A stretch of DNA of 64,000 nucleotides from Stappia taiwanensis (GTDB lineage: Bacteria; Pseudomonadota; Alphaproteobacteria; Rhizobiales; Stappiaceae). The notes beneath the pieces are model-generated. The model searched no databases. It had not been told where the DNA came from and worked only from the letters and a program-made list of their open reading frames with translations. Positions 52,301 through 60,865 of this stretch are shown here, one piece after another (the stretch's first letter is position 1; the number at the start of each line of letters is the position of its first letter). Position numbers and translations under genes: made by a program. The stretch lies in the NCBI RefSeq assembly GCF_014635285.1, contig NZ_BMCR01000001.1:1-64000 (forward strand), in the 5' to 3' direction.

Positions 52301-53908
52301 CGAGCCGTTGCCGGCAAAGGCATAGGCAAGACCCCGGGCGCGTGGATTGGCCTTGCCTTCGATCAACCCGGGGGCGCTGTCACCGTGCGCATGCGCTTCA
52401 AGGGCCGCGCGTTTGTCGGCGGCGGTCTCGCCCAATATCACCAGCCGGTGGTCGAGCAGGTCGCGGCGCCGGGCGGCCGCGTCGAGCAGCGGGCCGACCG
52501 TTTCGGTCTTCTCCGCGTGCTCAAGTGCCTCGGCATAGCGGGCGGCCAGGTCACGCAAGGCAGCCTGACTGCGCGCGGAAATCACTAGCGGCGCTGTGTC
52601 GGGAACATCGCTTTGCGGCGGGCGGATCGGGTCCCCTTCTGCGATCACCGTATGCGCATTGGTGCCGCCGAAGCCGAAGGAGTTGATCCCAGCGAGCCGG
52701 CCCACTCCGGGGGTGTCAAGGGCAAGGGGTGCGCCCGCGACCGACAGGTTGAGCGCCTCGAAATCGATATTCGGATTCGGCGTATCGAAATGGAGGGAAC
52801 GCGGCAGCTGCCGGTGTTGCAGGGCCAGGATCGACTTGAGGACACCGGCAAGGCCCGAGACCGGCTCCAGATGGCCGATGTTGGTCTTGACCGATCCGAT
52901 TGGCACCGGCGTCTGGCGACGCTGGCCGATGGCAACGCCCAGTGCGTTGGCCTCAGCCGGATCTCCCACCGGCGTGCCGGTGCCATGCGCCTCGATGAAG
53001 GCAAGATCTTCGGGGGAAATGTCGAAGTCGCGGTAGATGGAGTGCAGCAGGGCGGCCTGTGCCTGCGAGCAGGGCAGGGAAAGGCCCGTGGTGCGGCCAT
53101 CCGCGTTGATGCCGCTGGCAATGATGCGGGCGTGGCGCTTCAGAATGGCGGCGTCGTCCCGCTGCAACACCAGGGCGACCGCGCCTTCGGAGCGCACGTA
53201 TCCATCACCATTGGCATCGAAAGCCCGGCACAGGCCGTTTTGCGACAGCATGGAGGCGCGGGCGAAGCCGATGAAGGAGAACGGGCTGAGCAACAGGTTG
53301 ACGCCGGCGACGATGGCGGTCTCGATCTGCCCGCTTTCAAGGGCGCTGACCGCCTGATGCAGGGCCACCAGCGACGAGGAGCAGGCCGTGTCGAGGGTGA
53401 AGCTTGGTCCGCGCAGGTCGAAAATGTAGGAAATGCGGTTGGAGACGATCGACAGGGTGTTGCCGGTCATCATCTGAACATCGACGATCGGCAGGTCGAA
53501 CAGCAGCCGGTGATGATAGTCGAGGGCGGAGGCCCCCACATAGACGCCAGTGTTGGTCCCGGCCAGCTCCGACGGCTTCAGGCCGGCATGCTCGATGGCT
53601 TCCCAGACCACTTGCAGCAGCAGCCGTTGCTGTGGGTCGATCTGCGCCGCTTCGCGCGGGGAAATTCCAAAGAATCCGGGATCGAACCCCCAGACATCGT
53701 CAATCTGGCCGGCAGCGAAGGTGAAGCTTCTGCCAGCGGTATTCGGCCGGGGATGAAAGAACCGGCGCTTGTCGAAGCGATCCTCGGAGATCTCGCCGAC
53801 CGAACAGCGTCCCTCGGTGAGCAGCGACCAGAATTCGTCCGGCGTTGAGGCGCCGGGCAGGCGCGCGGCGAATCCGGTAATCGCAGTGTTATGGGCACGT
53901 AGCGACAT
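46319..53908 (-). CDS. Type I polyketide/fatty acid synthase (RkpA-like), KS-AT-DH-(MT0)-ER-KR-ACP
   Basis: 2,529-residue single-module highly reducing synthase. Domains in order: ketosynthase (about 8-430, active cysteine in DTACSSS near residue 176); acyltransferase (about 530-840, serine in GHSVGEV near 618); dehydratase (about 900-1170, HKVEEATVFP near 921 and the aspartate in HPALTDAGFH near 1082); a methyltransferase-like region (about 1370-1520) lacking the SAM glycine motif; enoyl reductase (about 1775-2100, GGAGGVGLA); ketoreductase (about 2120-2300, VGGFGGFG and NPGQANYVAANGY); and ACP (GMDSLMALELR, serine near 2436). No thioesterase is present, which fits release by the downstream oxoamine synthase. 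A GGAAG site precedes the ATG at 53908. It probably iterates to a saturated chain for a capsule lipid. Confidence 0.92.
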   Translation of the reverse strand: MSLRAHNTAITGFAARLPGASTPDEFWSLLTEGRCSVGEISEDRFDKRRFFHPRPNTAGRSFTFAAGQIDDVWGFDPGFFGISPREAAQIDPQQRLLLQVVWEAIEHAGLKPSELAGTNTGVYVGASALDYHHRLLFDLPIVDVQMMTGNTLSIVSNRISYIFDLRGPSFTLDTACSSSLVALHQAVSALESGQIETAIVAGVNLLLSPFSFIGFARASMLSQNGLCRAFDANGDGYVRSEGAVALVLQRDDAAILKRHARIIASGINADGRTTGLSLPCSQAQAALLHSIYRDFDISPEDLAFIEAHGTGTPVGDPAEANALGVAIGQRRQTPVPIGSVKTNIGHLEPVSGLAGVLKSILALQHRQLPRSLHFDTPNPNIDFEALNLSVAGAPLALDTPGVGRLAGINSFGFGGTNAHTVIAEGDPIRPPQSDVPDTAPLVISARSQAALRDLAARYAEALEHAEKTETVGPLLDAAARRRDLLDHRLVILGETAADKRAALEAHAHGDSAPGLIEGKANPRARGLAYAFAGNGSQWAGMGQSAYRGDAAFREALEETDRHFMAVSGWSLVTMLFSKDLDAEIERTEIAQPLLFGLQVALVRALEARGLRPDAVIGHSVGEVAAAWCAGMVDLATATRIIHARSTQQEVVRHLGTMAALLLPEADARAAIADAGLPGIELSAVNSPRSVTLSGPVESIDAFAALARKRRWAFRKLGLAYPFHCALVDPIEEPLRAALGEIESRTPAPPFISTVFPERDSITPDATYWWQNVRLPVRFREGLTRLIEGEIDMIVEIGPRPILTTYIRDVLREETNSAAILTSLDAPRRDGGEVTIDMIAARLVAHGARPDLDAYIGPNGRDLPDLPHYPWQNSPHLVEHTDERIGGAFGDFWPLAGARLRPETGEWFNTLDPDLLPFLADHKVEEATVFPATGFIEMALRAALEWTGSGDVEIRDLEILRPLVFDDRSLQETLVRLSPDDRVIEILSRPRLQGADWSLNARASYRSLAGAGKVDAARSRPEARRLDAEALYTITRAHGLDYGPSFRLVETVELAGPRMAIATLTPAVATPEAAQFALHPALTDAGFHGLFALMAEHAAADGKTGFLPIRIGAVKLYQPERAPTSVRITVIRAGQRSILADLDYLDAAGELVARLAGARFKAVQFDSGPHDDGMLYRVSQRLLRGNDDAPAPDVPRIAALADELDLLRPDGEDFDPDDATLLLDALARTLVHHAFHGLAIEVAGPLDLAEVIARGTLHDSAMPLATRCLDLLATHELAWLTDAGWEIAPPDEDFGIADLVQTLFQEASAHGPETALLARLAGDLPTVLRDGLGETAQALFAPALLEAYRSASPAAEAMRSALLALAARLTRDWPEDRPLTVLLLGARDPVLARRLAGLLNDNRMKLVVTDRTASSVERLGRQWTGNPTTSFAPLDAEALAPLGPFDLVLACDALSETASSRLSLLGKRMAADGRLIAVERVPAAGIDLINGIGSGWWSGETDTAVARSPLRDGPDWNDRLAACGWRGMESAPLATDLVEANLILAHADEIARIVPAAEPAAEASEDAPRRRMLLLCDADGQSRAVASALRETLSRHGVEAALAVLGPETCRLAPNEWQLDPSDPQALAEDDDLSSAAQAGVVHLQGAYLHGGDDAAAVSARSWALTLLLRQLSALNLPLTIVAPHGARRAADPVQAAIWTYARVALNEYPSLNLKLIDIDAHLEASNAALRLAREVLQEDDEREIILTGDTRLGLRLDAGIALPPRAGGTPAGAPAMRLEIAGQGSLDRLEWQETTRTPPRGADVEIAVEASGLNFRDVMWALGLLPEEALEDGFAGATLGMECCGRVVACGPEATRFAVGDRVIAFAPACFASHVQVAETGCAAAPEGIPAEAAATIPVAFLTTFYALTRLAQLQPGETILIHGGAGGVGLAAFQIARHIGATVIATAGSDEKRSFLTHLGVDHVLDSRSLDFADAVMEITDGAGVEVVLNSLSGEAMERSIDVLKPFGRFLELGKRDYYANTHIGLRPFRQNLSYFGIDADQLLIHQPVLAQKVMQELMALFAAGELAPLPYRTFPADDAVGAFRLMQQAGHIGKLVLQPPRVSAPAEPVAPVSLQAETVQVVVGGFGGFGAELIRRLADVGARKIAVLSRRGAETPGAEALIAEMAGRGVTLAGHACDVTDETALTAALADVRGTLGPIGGVFHTAMVLKDTLLANLDRAALDAVLAPKVRGADLLDRLTRDDPLAHFVLFSSATTLVGNPGQANYVAANGYLEGLVRRRRAAGHPGLAIAWGAISDAGYLARNDEVGDKLARKLGRHALTAREALDALVVLMSLPPEQQDDAAPGFARIDWAAARRDLALLATPFAERLGLGEADDRSGEGAAVDLAELLSGLDRPQAIARISDLLAVEIARILRIGREEIDAARPLAEVGMDSLMALELRMAAERQFGIDIPLMSLANGATLQDMAGRIADQAMSGDGDADAGLSADARATSQQHLGEEALADKEALADVAAKVEARSKDVRSLL

Positions 53909-54191
53909 AAAAATCTTCCAGCTCAATGCCTGTGACTTAAGACAAGTAGCTGGCGAATGATACTGTTATGTAAAAATGCCGCGCGTTTTCCACGGAGTTG
54001 GCTTCTCAAAGTCATCGTTGGGTCGGTAAATTTCACAGGTGGGCGTTTAGCCACGCGAGGCTTTGCCTCTACGTCAGCACCTTGGACGTTCGCTGCGGTG
54101 GCGTGACTGTGGGGGCTTTTACTCGCGTCGGTGACGAGTTTCTGTCCTGCGTGTGCGAAGGGTTGCATGCCCCTCCTTTTGCGGAGGGACT

Positions 54192-55199
54192 TCAAGAAAC
54201 CCCTTCCTGGGCACCCATGTTGCGTTGGGCGAGATGTTTTTCCCAGTCGAGCGCATGCTGGACGATCAGATCGAGATCGGCGTATTGCGGCTGCCAGTCG
54301 AGTTTTTCAAGGATGGCGGTATTGTCGGCGATGACACGCGGGGAATCACCCACTCTGCGTTGTCCCAGCTGGATCGGGAAGTCGTTGCCGGACAGCCGCT
54401 TTACGGCGTCGATCACCTCATACACGGAGTAGCCGTGGCCATAACCGCAATTGAGCGTAAAGCTCTCCGGCTTGATGCGCAGGTGCTGCAGTGCCAGATA
54501 GTGGGCATTCACGAGATCGGACACATGGATGTAGTCGCGCAGGGCGGTGCCGTCGGCGGTGTCGTAGTCGGTGCCGAAGACGCTCATGCCCGGGCGTTTT
54601 CCGGTTGCCGCCTCGCAAGCCACCTTGATCAGGTGGGTCGCACCATCGGTTGATTGTCCGGTGCGTTGGTGGGGGTCGGCGCCCGCCACATTGAAATAGC
54701 GCAGCGCAACATAGTGTAACGCACCGGTCGCTGCGATGTCGCGCAGCATCTGCTCGATCATCAGCTTCGACGTGCCATAGGGGGAGAGGGGGGCAAGAGG
54801 GGTATCCTCGGCCACCGGAGCCTCTTCCGGAGCGCCATAGAGGGCGGCGGTGGAGGAGAAGATCAGTCGATTGATCCCGGCCTTGAGGCAGTGGTCGACA
54901 AGCGCGAGCGTGGCGCAGGTGTTGTTGCGATAGTATTTGATCGGGTCGGCGACGGATTCAGGGACCACCACCGATCCGGCGAAATGGATCACGGCCTCGA
55001 TGTCATGCGCGTTGGTGATCCGTTCGATGATGGCCGGATCGTCGATGTCGCCGCGCACGAAATGCGCTTGCCCGGCGATCGCCCATTCATGTCCGGTGCA
55101 CAGGTTGTCGAGGACCACCACATCTTCGCCAGCGTCGAGCAATGTCCAGACCATATGGCTGCCGATATAGCCGGCGCCGCCGGTGACCAAGATCGCCAT
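54192..55199 (-). CDS. galE: UDP-glucose 4-epimerase
   Basis: 335-residue short-chain dehydrogenase-type epimerase, full length. The NAD motif VTGGAGYIGSHMVWTLLDAG opens the protein. The catalytic YxxxK is in SPYGTSKLMIEQM, and the family segments FNVAGADPHQRTGQ and TADGTALRDYIHVSD are present. It interconverts UDP-glucose and UDP-galactose for surface glycans. An AGGAGG site precedes the ATG. It lies upstream of the PKS gene in the same direction, 283 bases away, and is divergent from ugd. Confidence 0.95.
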   Translation of the reverse strand: MAILVTGGAGYIGSHMVWTLLDAGEDVVVLDNLCTGHEWAIAGQAHFVRGDIDDPAIIERITNAHDIEAVIHFAGSVVVPESVADPIKYYRNNTCATLALVDHCLKAGINRLIFSSTAALYGAPEEAPVAEDTPLAPLSPYGTSKLMIEQMLRDIAATGALHYVALRYFNVAGADPHQRTGQSTDGATHLIKVACEAATGKRPGMSVFGTDYDTADGTALRDYIHVSDLVNAHYLALQHLRIKPESFTLNCGYGHGYSVYEVIDAVKRLSGNDFPIQLGQRRVGDSPRVIADNTAILEKLDWQPQYADLDLIVQHALDWEKHLAQRNMGAQEGVS

Positions 55200-55614
55200 G
55201 GGGTGTCCTCCTGCCTGCTTGGGTCGCTGCGCGATGGTTGAAGTCTAGCACAACCTGTATGGGTAGGCGTCAATGTCTTGCCGTTTGTGACAATTCAATA
55301 GTCGCTCCCCTACTTTCGGATGATCTGCGACTATCTTCGGTGGAAAGCTGCCAGAACCGAATCCCGGGTTGACAAACCGTTTGGCGCGGAACACCAAGGC
55401 GAAGATTTCGCAACGGGCGCTATCGGCAGAGGCAAAATATCGTGGAGCTTGTCTCCAACCAGAACGGGTCAGGCGTGGAAGCTGTCTCTGTGTGGGCCCA
55501 GGCGGGGCCACGGGACCCTCGACAATCCGCCAGCGCGCTGCCGCGCGCCGAGAGTATCCAGAACAGATCGCAACGCCCCGTTGAGCGGGGTCATGTCAGG
55601 ACACAGGAGTTGTC
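55200..55614. other. Divergent intergenic region galE/ugd
   Basis: About 415 bases with no supported gene. Divergent promoters are expected here. A TTGACA occurs near 55370, but no good -10 follows at standard spacing. No repeat or riboswitch was recognised. Confidence 0.4.
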
Positions 55615-56931
55615 ATGCGTATTGCCATGATCGGAACGGGGTATGTCGGGCTCGTTTCCGGTGTTTGTTTCTCCGAGTTCGGGTTCGATGTGACCTGTGT
55701 GGATATCGATGCGGACAAGATTGCCAGGCTGAACAACAAGGAAATTCCGATCTACGAGCCGGGGCTGGATGCGCTGGTGGAGCGGAATCTGGAAGCGGGA
55801 CGGCTTGCTTTCACCACCGATCTGGAAGGCGCTGTTGCTGCCGCCAATGTGGTGTTCATCGCCGTGGGGACCCCCTCCCGGCGCGGCGATGGCGAAGCCG
55901 ACCTGACCTACGTCTTTGATGCTGCGCGGCAGGTCGCCCGGGTGATGACGCCGGGCACCGTCGTGGTGATCAAGTCGACCGTCGTGGTGGGGACCTGCCG
56001 CAAGGTGGCTCAGATCATTCGTGAGGAACGCCCGGACACGGAGTTCTCGATTGCCTCCAATCCGGAATTCCTGCGCGAAGGCTCGGCGATCGAGGACTTC
56101 ATGCGCCCGGACCGGGTGGTGGTCGGCGCGGAGGATGAGCGTGCCGAAGAAGCGCTGCGCCGGCTCTATCGGCCGCTGTATCTGCGCGAGACGCCGATTC
56201 TCGTCTCGACGCTGGAAAACGCGGAGCTGACCAAATACGCGGCCAATGCCTTCCTGGCGCTGAAGATTACCTTCATCAACGAGATCGCCAACCTGTGCGA
56301 GCAGGTCGGTGCCGACGTGCAGAAAGTGGCCAGTGGCATCGGCCTCGACAACCGCATTGGCGGCAAGTTCCTGCATGCGGGGCCGGGTTTCGGCGGGTCC
56401 TGCTTTCCCAAGGATACGTCCGCGCTGGCCGCGACCGGGGCCCGCCACGGTGCGCCGCTGCGTCTGGTGGAAACCACCATCGAGGTGAACGAGGCGCGCA
56501 AGCGCGACATGGCAACGCGGATCCTGACGGCGCTGGGGCCTGAGACGACCGGCAAACGGGTCGGCATTCTCGGCATTGCCTTCAAGCCCAATACCGACGA
56601 TGTGCGCGATGCGCCGTCGCTGGTGATCGTCCCGGCCCTGCAGGCGGCGGGCGTCGAGGTCGTCGCGCACGATCCGGAAGCGCGCGAGCAGGCCGAACCG
56701 CTGCTGCCGGGTGTTATCTGGTGTGACAACCCCTATGACGTGGCAAACGATGTGGACGTTCTGGCGGTGGTGACCGAATGGAACCTTTATCGCGGTCTGG
56801 CACCTGAGGAACTGGCGACGCGGATGCGTGGTCGGTCGGTGATCGACATGCGCAACATCTGGGCGGGGCCAGACGTCGAGGCCGCTGGCCTCAGCTACCA
56901 GGGGATCGGCAAGCCGGCGGCGAAGGGCTGA
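55615..56931 (+). CDS. ugd: UDP-glucose 6-dehydrogenase (RkpK-like)
   Basis: 438-residue enzyme oxidising UDP-glucose to UDP-glucuronate with two NAD+. The Rossmann motif IGTGYVGLVSG is at the N-terminus. The catalytic cysteine is in GPGFGGSCFPKD near residue 264, with ASNPEFLREGSAIEDF upstream. Length and motifs match RkpK/UGD. An AGGAG site lies before the ATG. It supplies uronic acid for the acidic capsule, and starts the plus-strand precursor gene set that continues to the window end. Confidence 0.95.
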   Translation: MRIAMIGTGYVGLVSGVCFSEFGFDVTCVDIDADKIARLNNKEIPIYEPGLDALVERNLEAGRLAFTTDLEGAVAAANVVFIAVGTPSRRGDGEADLTYVFDAARQVARVMTPGTVVVIKSTVVVGTCRKVAQIIREERPDTEFSIASNPEFLREGSAIEDFMRPDRVVVGAEDERAEEALRRLYRPLYLRETPILVSTLENAELTKYAANAFLALKITFINEIANLCEQVGADVQKVASGIGLDNRIGGKFLHAGPGFGGSCFPKDTSALAATGARHGAPLRLVETTIEVNEARKRDMATRILTALGPETTGKRVGILGIAFKPNTDDVRDAPSLVIVPALQAAGVEVVAHDPEAREQAEPLLPGVIWCDNPYDVANDVDVLAVVTEWNLYRGLAPEELATRMRGRSVIDMRNIWAGPDVEAAGLSYQGIGKPAAKG

Positions 56932-56979
56932 CCTTCGCTTTGCCGGAAGGTGTGTTCGAACAAGGAAAGAGCGGTGATC

Positions 56980-57798
56980 ATGTCCCCCCAATTGGACTGT
57001 CTGCGGCGGATCGGCGAGGATGCCGGAGCCTTGATCCTGTCCTACTACCGGGGCGGCGTCGAGGTTGAGCGCAAGAGCGACGACAGCCCGGTCACCGAGG
57101 CGGACCGGCGGGCGGAGGCGTTGATTCTGTCGCGTTTGGCGGAGGAATTCCCCGGCATTCCGATGATCGCCGAGGAGGCCGCCGCCGCCGGCAAGCTGCC
57201 GCATATCGGCGAACGCTTCTTCCTGATCGATCCGCTGGACGGCACCCGCGAGTTCATCGGCGGGCGCGGAGATTTTACCGTGAATATCGCTCTCATCGAC
57301 AACGGGCGTCCGGTCATGGGGCTGGTGCACGCGCCCGCTCATGAGAAAACCTTCGTGGGCAGCATCGAGGATGGCGCCTTCCTGTCGCGCGCGGGGGAAG
57401 GGGAGATGCGCCGCATCCGGACCCGGATGGCGGATCTCGAGGCCCTGACGGCGGTGGCAAGCCGCTCCCACCGCTCCGAGCGCACCGATCTGTTGCTGGA
57501 TACGCTCGCCGTGTCTCAGCGCGTCAATGTGGGCTCGTCCCTGAAGTTCTGCCTGGTCGCGCAGGGCGAAGCCGACTTCTATCCCCGCTTCAGCCGGACC
57601 ATGGAGTGGGACACGGCGGCCGGGCATGCGGTCCTGGTGGCCGCTGGTGGTTGCCTTGCCGGACTTGATGGCGGTGTCTTCGCCTATGGCAAGCGCAATC
57701 AGACCGATGATGCGGATTTCGCCAATCCGGGCTTTCTCGCCGCCGGCGATCCGCGCATCATCGATCAGGCCACGCCTCACATCGGCGCCGATCTCTGA
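56980..57798 (+). CDS. cysQ: 3'(2'),5'-bisphosphate nucleotidase CysQ
   Basis: 272-residue member of the inositol monophosphatase fold. The metal-binding motifs are complete: ITEA-type DSPVTEADRRAE, MIAEE, LIDPLDGTREFIGG and EWDTAAGHAVLVAAGG. CysQ hydrolyses PAP, the by-product of PAPS-dependent sulfotransfer or sulfate reduction, to AMP. The ATG at 56980 is taken, 10 bases after AAGGAAAG; a GTG at 56974 is also possible. It lies 48 bases after ugd and before cysD, tying sulfur activation to the glycan precursor genes. Confidence 0.9.
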   Translation: MSPQLDCLRRIGEDAGALILSYYRGGVEVERKSDDSPVTEADRRAEALILSRLAEEFPGIPMIAEEAAAAGKLPHIGERFFLIDPLDGTREFIGGRGDFTVNIALIDNGRPVMGLVHAPAHEKTFVGSIEDGAFLSRAGEGEMRRIRTRMADLEALTAVASRSHRSERTDLLLDTLAVSQRVNVGSSLKFCLVAQGEADFYPRFSRTMEWDTAAGHAVLVAAGGCLAGLDGGVFAYGKRNQTDDADFANPGFLAAGDPRIIDQATPHIGADL

Positions 57799-57915
57799 CC
57801 ACTGAAGCTGAATGACAGAGATTTTTTAATCTCCGGCATTTGTCCGCAATCCTGTTCCTCGCACATCCCCCGCCTTGCGCCTTAAGTCAGGAGAGAAGGG
57901 ACGGCGCTGAGCCGT

Positions 57916-57936
57916 CCCGACAAGGTTCCTGTCGGG
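57916..57936 (+). other. Hairpin in the cysQ-cysD gap
   Basis: CCCGACA (57916-57922) pairs with TGTCGGG (57930-57936) around a 7-base loop, with no U-tract. A second small one (GAGATT-TTTT-AATCTC, 57818-57833) lies just after the cysQ stop. Either could shape the 222-base leader of cysD; no known riboswitch class was recognised. Confidence 0.45.
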
Positions 57937-58020
57937 GCCGGGCGTTGCCGCATGTCGCGGATGGCCCGCACGGCGAAGGCCACACGCGAAAAAGCGCGCG
58001 TGGAGAGCGAGGGTCAGATC

Positions 58021-58926
58021 GTGTCGAACAGACGAAGCCATCTTCAGCGTCTGGAAGCTGAATCCATCCGTATCCTGCGCGAGGTCGTGGCCGAGATGAA
58101 AAATCCGGTCATGCTCTATTCGATCGGCAAGGATTCCAGCGTCATGCTGCATCTGGCGCGCAAGGCCTTTTATCCGGCGCCGCCGCCGTTCCCGCTGCTG
58201 CATGTGGACACCACCTGGAAGTTCCGGGAGATGATCAGCTTTCGCGACCAGATGGCCGCCGAGGCCGGGATGCGGCTCTTGACCCACACCAATGCGCAAG
58301 GTGTGGCGGAAGGGGTCAATCCGTTCGATCACGGTTCGTCCTACTACACCCAGGTCATGAAGACCGATGCGCTGAAACAGGCGCTCGACCGGTTCGGTTT
58401 CGACGCGGCCTTTGGCGGTGCCCGGCGCGATGAGGAAAAGTCCCGGTCAAAGGAGCGGGTCTTCTCGTTCCGCTCCGCCGCCCATGGCTGGGATCCGAAG
58501 AACCAGCGTCCGGAGCTCTGGTCGATCTTCAACACCCGGGTGAAGCCGGGCGAGTCCATGCGCGTCTTCCCCTTGTCCAACTGGACCGAGCTGGACATCT
58601 GGCAATACATCCGCACCGAGAACATCCCGATCGTGCCGCTGTATTTCGCCAAGGAACGGCCGGTGGTCCAGCGTGACGGCGCGCTGGTGATGGTCGACGA
58701 CGACCGCCTGCCGCTGCACCCCGGCGAGATGCCGCAGATGCGCCGGATCCGGTTCCGTACCCTTGGCTGCTATCCGCTGACGGCTGCGGTGGAATCCGAT
58801 GCCGATACGCTCGATGACATCGTCACCGAAATGCTGATCGCCCGCACCTCCGAACGCTCGGGCCGGCTGATCGACCACGACGAAGCCGCTTCGATGGAAA
58901 AGAAGAAGCGCGAAGGCTATTTCTGA
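58021..58926 (+). CDS. cysD: Sulfate adenylyltransferase subunit 2
   Basis: 301-residue PP-loop enzyme (CysD/NodP) with the ATP-pyrophosphatase motif [11 protein letters not shown] and the conserved [12 protein letters not shown] start. It further has [15 protein letters not shown] and a C-terminal EKKKREGYF identical in style to the family. The GTG at 58021 is chosen because AGGG lies 7 bases upstream and because it gives the family's usual 300-residue length; the longer frame is discarded. With CysN it makes adenosine 5'-phosphosulfate from sulfate and ATP. It lies 10 bases before cysNC. Confidence 0.94.
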   Translation: MSNRRSHLQRLEAESIRILREVVAEMKNPVMLYSIGKDSSVMLHLARKAFYPAPPPFPLLHVDTTWKFREMISFRDQMAAEAGMRLLTHTNAQGVAEGVNPFDHGSSYYTQVMKTDALKQALDRFGFDAAFGGARRDEEKSRSKERVFSFRSAAHGWDPKNQRPELWSIFNTRVKPGESMRVFPLSNWTELDIWQYIRTENIPIVPLYFAKERPVVQRDGALVMVDDDRLPLHPGEMPQMRRIRFRTLGCYPLTAAVESDADTLDDIVTEMLIARTSERSGRLIDHDEAASMEKKKREGYF

Positions 58927-58936
58927 GGACCATGAC

Positions 58937-60823
58937 ATGAACCAGCTGCCTTCGATTTCCGCGCCGGTCGTCGATTACCTGGAAAGCCACGAGCAGAAGG
59001 GTCTGCTGCGGTTCCTGACCTGCGGCAGCGTCGATGATGGAAAATCCACGCTGATCGGTCGCCTGCTGCATGACAGCAAGCGGGTGTTCGAGGACCAACT
59101 CGCTGCCCTTCGTTCCGACTCGCGCAAGCACGGCACGCAAGGGGAGGAGATCGACTTCGCTCTTCTGGTCGATGGGTTGGAGGCGGAGCGCGAGCAGGGC
59201 ATCACCATCGACGTTGCCTACCGGTTTTTCGCTACCGATCACCGCAAGTTCATCGTTGCCGATACGCCGGGCCATGAGCAATACACCCGCAACATGGCGA
59301 CCGGCGCTTCGACCTCCGACCTCGCCGTGATCCTTGTGGATGCGCGCAAGGGCATCTTGCAGCAGACCCGGCGCCATTCCTTCATCGTCTCGCTGCTTGG
59401 CATTCGCCACGTGGTGGTCGCGGTCAACAAGATGGATCTGATCGACTTCGACGCGGATCGGTTCGCGGAGATCGAGACCGGGTATCGCGCTTTTGCCGAA
59501 AGCTTCGGCTTCGACACGCTGCAGGTGATCCCGATTTCGGCGCTTCAGGGCGACAACATCGTTGAGCGTTCGCCGCAGATGCCTTGGTACGCAGGGCCGA
59601 CGCTGCTCGGCCATCTCAACGAGATCGATGTGTCGAGCGACGATGCGGGCCAGCCGTTCCGCATGCCGGTGCAGTGGATCAACCGGCCGGACCTGGATTT
59701 CCGCGGCTATTGCGGCACCATCGTCAGCGGCCGCATCTGCCCCGGTGATCCGGTTGCGGTGGCCGCCTCCGGCCAGCACACCCGTATTGCCCGGATCGTC
59801 ACCATGGATGGCGACGTGGAGGAAGCCCAGAGCGGTGATGCGGTGACCCTCACGCTGGCCGATGAGGTCGATGCCTCGCGCGGCGATGTGATCTGCGATC
59901 CGAAGGCGCGGCCGGAAATCGCCGACCGGTTTTCCGCCCATCTCATCTGGATGGGGGACCAGAAGCTGGTGCCGGGGCGCACCTATGCGGTCAAGGCAGG
60001 CAAGCAGTCGGCCACCGGTGTCGTCTCGCGGATCGGCCACCGGATCGACGTCAACACCTTTGCCCAGGACGAGGTCGACAGCCTGTCGCTCAACGAGATC
60101 GGATTTTGCAATCTGGCCCTGTCGGCGCCGATTGCCTTCGATCCGTATGAGGTCAACCGGGAGATGGGATCCTTCATCCTGATCGACCGGATGACCAATC
60201 AGACCGTGGCGGCCGGGGTGATCTGGCGCAGCCTGCGTTCGGCGGACAACATTCACCGCCAGGCGGTCGATGTGGACAAGCAGTCACGGGCGATCCTGAC
60301 CGGGCAGAAGCCGGTGGCGCTGTGGTTCACCGGCCTGTCGGGGGCGGGCAAGTCGACCATCGCCAATCTGGTGGAGCGCAAGCTGCACGCCAGGGGGCGG
60401 CTGACCTATCTGCTTGATGGGGACAACCTGCGCCACGGCCTTAACCAGGATCTCGGTTTCTCCGACGCCGACCGGGTTGAGAACATTCGCCGGGTTGGCG
60501 AGATGGCGAAGCTGTTCGTCGATGCCGGACTGATTTCGCTGGTCTCCTTCATCTCGCCCTTCCGTTCCGACCGCCAGCTTGCGCGCAAGCTGTTCGAGGA
60601 GGGGGAGTTCGTAGAGATCCATGTTGCGGCCCCGCTTGAGGTTGCCGAGGCGCGGGATCCGAAGGGGCTTTATCAGAAGGCCCGCGAAGGGAAGATCCGC
60701 AACTTTACCGGCATCGACAGCCCGTATGAGCCGCCCGAGGCAGCGGAACTGGTGCTCGATACCGTGGCCCGGGATGCCGAGGCGTTGGCTGATGAGGTGA
60801 TCCGCTATCTCGGTCTGGACTGA
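58937..60823 (+). CDS. cysNC: Bifunctional sulfate adenylyltransferase subunit 1/adenylylsulfate kinase (CysN/C, NodQ-like)
   Basis: 628-residue fusion. The N-terminal GTPase (CysN) has the P-loop [16 protein letters not shown], the switch [17 protein letters not shown] and NKMD. The C-terminal APS kinase (CysC) begins near residue 460 with [15 protein letters not shown], then [12 protein letters not shown]. Together with CysD it converts sulfate to PAPS. The fusion is the form used by rhizobia for sulfation (NodPQ) and by other proteobacteria for assimilation. No sulfotransferase gene is visible in the window. Confidence 0.95.
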   Translation: MNQLPSISAPVVDYLESHEQKGLLRFLTCGSVDDGKSTLIGRLLHDSKRVFEDQLAALRSDSRKHGTQGEEIDFALLVDGLEAEREQGITIDVAYRFFATDHRKFIVADTPGHEQYTRNMATGASTSDLAVILVDARKGILQQTRRHSFIVSLLGIRHVVVAVNKMDLIDFDADRFAEIETGYRAFAESFGFDTLQVIPISALQGDNIVERSPQMPWYAGPTLLGHLNEIDVSSDDAGQPFRMPVQWINRPDLDFRGYCGTIVSGRICPGDPVAVAASGQHTRIARIVTMDGDVEEAQSGDAVTLTLADEVDASRGDVICDPKARPEIADRFSAHLIWMGDQKLVPGRTYAVKAGKQSATGVVSRIGHRIDVNTFAQDEVDSLSLNEIGFCNLALSAPIAFDPYEVNREMGSFILIDRMTNQTVAAGVIWRSLRSADNIHRQAVDVDKQSRAILTGQKPVALWFTGLSGAGKSTIANLVERKLHARGRLTYLLDGDNLRHGLNQDLGFSDADRVENIRRVGEMAKLFVDAGLISLVSFISPFRSDRQLARKLFEEGEFVEIHVAAPLEVAEARDPKGLYQKAREGKIRNFTGIDSPYEPPEAAELVLDTVARDAEALADEVIRYLGLD

Positions 60824-60831
60824 TCGGTCTT

Positions 60832-60865
60832 GCCCCCTTCCTGTGTTCGAACACCGGAAGGGGGC
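60832..60865 (+). terminator. Long hairpin after cysNC
   Basis: GCCCCCTTCC (60832-60841) pairs with GGAAGGGGGC (60856-60865). Between them the palindrome GTGTTCGAACAC extends the stem after a single mismatch. It starts 9 bases after the cysNC stop. The structure is strong, but there is no U-run, so it may be a Rho-assisted stop or an RNA stabiliser. Confidence 0.6.

Noticed and set aside
50087-52588. An 833-codon plus-strand frame antisense to the PKS
   Set aside because: Runs opposite to the AT and DH domains; composition typical of shadow frames in GC-rich DNA.
53927-54191. Possible short genes in the gap upstream of the PKS
   Set aside because: The frames have no domain or credible ribosome site, and the interval is better explained as the PKS promoter region and galE 3' trailer.
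57840-58061. 73-codon frame before cysD as a leader peptide
   Set aside because: It needs a TTG start without a ribosome site, is Arg/Gly-rich and overlaps the cysD start out of frame; no support beyond being open.
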